A DNA stretch of 64,000 bases from Flectonema sp. DT1601 (Eukaryota > Euglenozoa > Diplonemea > Diplonemida > Diplonemidae), in NCBI GenBank assembly GCA_964019425.1, contig OZ025792.1, positions 62,001 through 126,000 of the forward strand, read 5' to 3'. The notes beneath the pieces are model-generated. The model was given only the letters and a program-made list of their open reading frames with translations. It had not been told where the DNA came from and ran no database searches. How positions within the stretch are numbered: position 1 is the first letter of the stretch; every line of letters starts with the position of its first letter. Shown here piece after piece: positions 59,567 through 64,000 of the stretch. The translations under genes and the position numbers were made by a program.

Positions 59567-62500
59567 TCAGTATCCAGCATCTCTAACTAGGGCACTGTAG
59601 TTGGCATTTTCGTCAGGAAGGTATTTCGGTTTTGTTGGTTGTGAAGCAACAGTAGTCTTTGCTGGTTTTGTTAGTCCAAATAGCGGGTACAATTTATCTC
59701 TGTTGGTTCGAACTAACTCTGCTGAAGGTGCATCCCAAGCAGACTCACATAGTATAGACTGCGAGAGCTCATTATTATCTCCTCCAAGTTGAGGACACAA
59801 CAGTAGTGATGTTTGTAATGAGCTCCCAACCTTGGCTCTTACTTTTGGAAAGCGTCCAGCAACAAGAAGAAGTAGACAGTGAAGTAAACAATCAGTTTCT
59901 TCTTTATCAACATCAGACATCACTAATATAGTAAGCAGCCCGCAGAGTACTTCTACAGATTGTAAGATGATGTGAATTTCTTTAGCACTCTTTCTCAGTT
60001 CTGCTCGCAGTGCTTTTGAGAATGAAGAGGCAGCTGTCTCAGGGAAGAGTTGCATACTCTGTAGCTTTTCAACAGTTCCAAGTAGAGGTAACAACACTCG
60101 CTCACAACCAGAGTTCTCAGATAACATATTTGTAATACACATAATCATTCTGTGTAAGTATTGAGGATATTTCTGCATAAACGCGGTAAGAGATTCAAAC
60201 GCTGGTCGTGACACGTGAACACTCATCCCACCAGAAGCAACTACAAGACCATAAAGGATACTTTCATACAGCTGCTCAGTTTCTAATAATGGAGTAATGA
60301 CTGTGTAGGTATCAAGTGGAGCTCCCCAGTCTTCAACTGATTGAGATTGTTGTTTAAATGTTTGTAACAATTGTTTGAGTGAAGGGTCGGAAATCAAATT
60401 CAACAAATCACTGTTGACGATAGAATTCAGAAGTGTCCCAGCAACTGACCGAACTCGATCAAGTTTTTCAGTAGATTGACGAAGTAGGAGTTGTAATAAA
60501 CGAATGAATTGCTTCTCAGTGAGGATGCCAATGCTGTGCATACCCAGAGCTAAAGATGTTTCTCCGTTCATCGCAGCAACGCGGACTAAAGAACCGACGT
60601 CACCACGCTGATCAATTGTGTAGTCGATTGACGCTGTTTCTAATGTAGAAAATACCTTCTCGAGAAGTTCCAAAGAAGGTTTCTCACCTCTCAAGGCGAT
60701 GGTTGCCACTGCTGTGCATGCATTTCTACGAGACTCTGCGTCACGGATTTCAGAATCTTCCTCGACAGGTACATTTTCAAGTAGCTTTTCTACAATGTCA
60801 CAATGCGTCTCTTCGAAGTACGGCATCAATCCGAGTGCTAATGCTGCTCCACGACGTTCATTAGGGAGGTTGTTAGTAGGAAGCAAGTTGAGAAGTTTCT
60901 TTGTGATTTTACCGTGAAAGTTTTCATCGAATTTTTGAAAATATCTCTTAGAAAACGCACCAAATGCACGTGATGCCGCCACCTGAACCGTCTCGTTAGC
61001 TTGAACAAGGGTCTCATCAAGACACTCTTGGTATCTACCGAGAGTCTTTACTTTCTTCGTACCCTTTAGTGTTGTGATCTGCAGTACTTGAGGGAGTTCG
61101 ATACCAGCTGTTGCCATGTTTTCAATTAATCGGCAGATTGCAATGCGAACATGTTCCCCACCTCTTCCTCTGTAGAGACGCGACTGCTCAAGTTTTGGCA
61201 TCAAATTGATGATCGCCGACTGAGTATCCGAAGATAGTTTTGATAGCGACTGTAAAACTATTTCTGCGATCCCCAAAATAGATCCGTGTCGGGCATCAAC
61301 AGAACCAGTTGAGATCGAACGTTCTAAAAGAGTGTTAATATGTTTGGTAACGATGTCACCTTCACTATCTTCAGCTATCGATAACTTTCCTAAAGTCTCA
61401 GCAGCTAATTGCCTGACATCTCTATCAGAGTGTTGAAGTCTATTAGTTGATAAGTGTTCAGAGAAATGATTGTGATAAGTCTTATCGTAAGCAGCAATCA
61501 CAGGAGACACTTCTAAATAAGCTCTCTTCCTGTTAGACAATGTGAAGTAGTCAGCTCTAGTTACGATATCGATACCGTGAGGGAAGTTACCAAGACGGCC
61601 GATACACTCCTGAAACGCAGCAGCAGCAGCTCTTCTCACAGAGATTTCCTTATCGTACAGTGCCGTTGATAAAAGAGAAGCTGACATCTTCTCCGCGTAC
61701 GAAGCAATGTCAGACGGAGCGTAGGCTCGAGCGAAAGCCCAGCAGACATAGCAACCAGCATCACGAACATGGCGGCCAACACTATAAGATCCCTTCACTA
61801 CTTCGTACTTTAAGGATTTCAAAGTAATTGGAATTACTTGTTCTATTAGTGATGGGAGAAGTAGACCTCTTCGGGCTAACTCGGCAAGTGCAAGACATCC
61901 TCCGTGCCAGGCATTGCTGTCTTCGTACAAATCAAAAGTATCCAACACTGCATTGACAACGTCATCTGCTTCTTCTTTAGCAAGTCTAGCAGTTAATCTA
62001 CCAACTCCTTTAGCTGCTGACCATCTTACGATGCTGTCTTGATTCTTTAATGATTCTAATACAACTCCTAGAACTGGTTCTACTTCCTCTGGGGCGGTGT
62101 CGTCTTCGTCATCATCTTCTTCTTCTTGTGATTGTTGTTGTTGTTGTTGACCACCTTTTAGATTATCAAGAAGACTTCTCATTCCTCTTTGATACCTCCA
62201 CGACACTACTCTAGGTTTTAAGTATGCGAGTCCCAGTCTTTGAACAGACTTGACAAGCATCTTACTGAGCAACATGTTATTTAATTCCGTTAAGTGTTCT
62301 TGAGTAAGCATATCAGAGATCAATCCCAAGTGTGGAGCTAGTTCTTCCCTTCTACCGAATTTCATAAGACTGGCGACAGCAGAGAGGGCACCTGCTTGTC
62401 TGAAAACTTCTGTCTCGTCATCAGTTGGTTGAAGACACCCTCCACACCATTTAAGGAATTGAGGAAGATGTTGAGACTTCGCCATGTCTGGTCTGGTAAG

Positions 62501-63232
62501 GAGTCGACCTACGAAGATGGCACCGACTTCACGAACTTTTCCTGGTCGTGTGAGACAGAATTGAGCAACTTCGATAAGCAAATCTTCCAATGACAAAGAG
62601 TCATGCATTCCACTATCAATAGACTTAATATCAAAAGGAACTAAGACAGTATTAGTCATCCACAGTAGAAGAAGGTATCTTATTTCCCAAGTTCGTTGAG
62701 GATGGTTAGCCGTCGACCAAATTAAATAATAAAAAGCATATTCAAACTGACGAACGTCATGCGGCAGGTGCGCAATTAAGTTCTTTGGACCGACCACTTT
62801 CCCTAAATAATACGCTAAGACAGCAATCTCATGAAGATACGTACGTGGGTCATCATCTTCTTCAAAGGGAGCTGTGCACTTTAATATATCAATCACTTGT
62901 GATGAGCCGTAACGTTGTAAGACTGCCTCTTTGTCGTCTATCGCCCTCTTCCAGAAAGCTTTGACAATTAGAGCAGCAAATTCTGGGAGGACACTTCTGA
63001 GGAGTTGACCTTGTTCTTGATAAGTATCGAGTATGTCTCTTACTCTTTTATAGTTTAGTTTTCCTTCTTTGTGAGCTTCTTCACCTCCGTCTATAATTTC
63101 ATTTAATATTTTGAGGACCTCTTCACGATGTTCTGATTTAAAGTGAGATCCCGATGCTGGGAGAGCGATATCTTCTTCGTCTTTTACTTCAATATCCTCG
63201 TACTCTTTACTAGGAGAGGTTGGGTTCGACAT
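59567..63232 (-). CDS. TBCD: Tubulin-folding cofactor D
   Basis: A 1221-residue HEAT-repeat protein that captures beta-tubulin and, with cofactors C and E, releases assembled alpha/beta-tubulin dimers. The N-terminal TWEIRYLLLLWMTNTVLVPFDIKSID is a family signature. A Gln/Glu/Asp-rich insertion (about 360-385, QQQQQSQEEEDDDEDD) precedes the conserved SIVRWSAAKGVGRLTARL segment (near 400), and armadillo/HEAT helices run to the end (NERRGAALALGLMPYF near 795; DQRGDVGSLVRVAAMNGETSLAL near 875). Length is typical. The ATG directly follows an AG (ACTCACAG). An intact single exon. Confidence 0.93.
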   Translation of the reverse strand: MSNPTSPSKEYEDIEVKDEEDIALPASGSHFKSEHREEVLKILNEIIDGGEEAHKEGKLNYKRVRDILDTYQEQGQLLRSVLPEFAALIVKAFWKRAIDDKEAVLQRYGSSQVIDILKCTAPFEEDDDPRTYLHEIAVLAYYLGKVVGPKNLIAHLPHDVRQFEYAFYYLIWSTANHPQRTWEIRYLLLLWMTNTVLVPFDIKSIDSGMHDSLSLEDLLIEVAQFCLTRPGKVREVGAIFVGRLLTRPDMAKSQHLPQFLKWCGGCLQPTDDETEVFRQAGALSAVASLMKFGRREELAPHLGLISDMLTQEHLTELNNMLLSKMLVKSVQRLGLAYLKPRVVSWRYQRGMRSLLDNLKGGQQQQQQSQEEEDDDEDDTAPEEVEPVLGVVLESLKNQDSIVRWSAAKGVGRLTARLAKEEADDVVNAVLDTFDLYEDSNAWHGGCLALAELARRGLLLPSLIEQVIPITLKSLKYEVVKGSYSVGRHVRDAGCYVCWAFARAYAPSDIASYAEKMSASLLSTALYDKEISVRRAAAAAFQECIGRLGNFPHGIDIVTRADYFTLSNRKRAYLEVSPVIAAYDKTYHNHFSEHLSTNRLQHSDRDVRQLAAETLGKLSIAEDSEGDIVTKHINTLLERSISTGSVDARHGSILGIAEIVLQSLSKLSSDTQSAIINLMPKLEQSRLYRGRGGEHVRIAICRLIENMATAGIELPQVLQITTLKGTKKVKTLGRYQECLDETLVQANETVQVAASRAFGAFSKRYFQKFDENFHGKITKKLLNLLPTNNLPNERRGAALALGLMPYFEETHCDIVEKLLENVPVEEDSEIRDAESRRNACTAVATIALRGEKPSLELLEKVFSTLETASIDYTIDQRGDVGSLVRVAAMNGETSLALGMHSIGILTEKQFIRLLQLLLRQSTEKLDRVRSVAGTLLNSIVNSDLLNLISDPSLKQLLQTFKQQSQSVEDWGAPLDTYTVITPLLETEQLYESILYGLVVASGGMSVHVSRPAFESLTAFMQKYPQYLHRMIMCITNMLSENSGCERVLLPLLGTVEKLQSMQLFPETAASSFSKALRAELRKSAKEIHIILQSVEVLCGLLTILVMSDVDKEETDCLLHCLLLLVAGRFPKVRAKVGSSLQTSLLLCPQLGGDNNELSQSILCESAWDAPSAELVRTNRDKLYPLFGLTKPAKTTVASQPTKPKYLPDENANYSALVRDAGY

Positions 63233-64000
63233 CTGTGAGTCTGACTAGTGTTTGAAATACGTAATGAATATAGAAACTGAAATCAACGGTAGTCTCCTAA
63301 GAATACTTGAATCTGTGTTAACAAAAATAAATAGTTAAATCAGAAATAACAACACGGTGATCAAATCAAATAAAACTAACACATAAAAAACGTTCTTCTA
63401 TAGTTATCTGAAACGCACAAAGTTTATCCAACACGTCGGAGAAGTCGCAATACGTACGTCGTCTTCGTTGCAAACGAATAACAGACGCTATACTGATTAC
63501 AGAAAACATTCGAATTAGCCTTCTCCCTACCTCTAGTGTTGTCGTAAAAAAGTTAAACTACTCAGATTAGCCTCATATTTCATTAAACGCAGACAGAATC
63601 CTGTCGCACGGTGGAGATGAGTTTATGACCATAAGAAATATCGGCTTTTCAATCTGAATAGGAATAAAAAAAATAAAAAAAAAGGAGAAAAAATAAAATA
63701 AATGATAGCGCCTCCCTAAGTAAAAAAATACACACAACCATAACCATAAAATAACAGGTCGTTCGCTTGAAGCCTCATACTTGTGTAGTAACAGTTCTAT
63801 CTGAGGATGAGACTCCAAGGGTTCTAAAACATAATTTTCGACAACTTTTTTTTTTTTTTTTTTTCGTATCTTATTCTGTGAGTGAGCGATAACTGATTAT
63901 CATCTCGTTCTACACTATCTGTGTTTTTTCGTTTTTTCTTTTTTTAAGGTAATCATTCGGAGAAGCAATTCCTAACTATCAGACTGATTTACTACTCTAG
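63233..64000. other. Right-edge stretch, perhaps the 3' end of a further gene
   Basis: No complete gene. On the minus strand, 63573-63850 contains an open frame without its own ATG that reads in part LEPLESHPQIELLLHKYEAS, then a hydrophobic run, then IEKPIFLMVINSSPPCDRIL and a stop at 63573. A GTATTTTTTTAC...CTATTCAG pair would remove the hydrophobic run and keep frame, so this could be the last exons of a gene. An A run of about 19 lies just upstream at 63847-63864 (T on the plus strand). Weak evidence. Confidence 0.25.

Noticed and set aside
1-64000. CRISPR arrays, bacterial operons or Shine-Dalgarno sites
   Set aside because: The gene content, introns and spacing are eukaryotic; none of the repeats has spacer structure.

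Overview
The window looks like a nuclear segment of a flagellated, spliceosome-bearing protist, most consistent with Euglenozoa (a free-living kinetoplastid or a diplonemid rather than a parasitic trypanosomatid). This is inference. The grounds are: (1) every convincing protein gene from about 8.6 kb to the right edge (25 genes) lies on the minus strand, like a directional gene cluster; (2) almost every start codon has a pyrimidine-rich stretch ending in AG a few to about 40 bases upstream, as expected for spliced-leader addition; (3) the retroelement is of the ingi/L1Tc type (APE endonuclease, reverse transcriptase, RNase H, terminal zinc finger). Unlike trypanosomatids, several genes need short cis-introns (57, 74, 83 and 88 nt, plus one proposed at 224 nt) to give sensible proteins. 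No spliced-leader RNA gene was seen.

Layout. 1-8.5 kb is a mobile-element and repeat zone. It has an A71 tract, a 3.1-kb element with inverted ends (172-3266) that contains a tRNA-like relic, a remnant retroelement 3' end and 125-bp tandem repeats, then two head-to-head 5'-truncated ingi-like copies (minus 3267-~7345, plus ~7379-8441), the second ending 9 bp before a tRNA-Pro(AGG) gene. From 8.6 to 64 kb runs the minus-strand gene cluster. In the order given (3' to 5' of transcription) it holds: a tail-anchored tryparedoxin/nucleoredoxin, condensin subunit CAP-G, an EF-hand coiled-coil protein, a ubiquitin-like/LRR protein, DNA polymerase delta subunit 2, an unknown zinc-cluster protein whose first exon lies in a 652-bp tandem array, an ankyrin membrane protein, a basic coiled protein, an 1848-residue protein with eleven beta-grasp repeats, a PDZ/PH-like/Sel1 protein, a small membrane protein, a mitochondrial-type protein, a tail-anchored coiled protein, a DsbA-like oxidoreductase, an acid-ceramidase-like hydrolase, a Cys-rich mini-protein, the Prp16/DHX38 splicing helicase, RBM39-like splicing factor, a UBA-PARP, a CIMIP2/FAM166-like axonemal protein, an Mpv17-like membrane protein, a pepsin-family protease, a coiled-coil protein, DPH5, an unknown basic protein and tubulin cofactor D.

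The neighbours do not form a pathway; as usual in such clusters they are mixed housekeeping, flagellar and cytoskeletal genes that probably share a polycistronic precursor. The most unusual items are the 652-bp array of exon-like segments (21930-23996) with a clean 149-bp internal inversion, the eleven-repeat ubiquitin-fold protein, and the foldback-like element whose two tips abut A-rich tracts.
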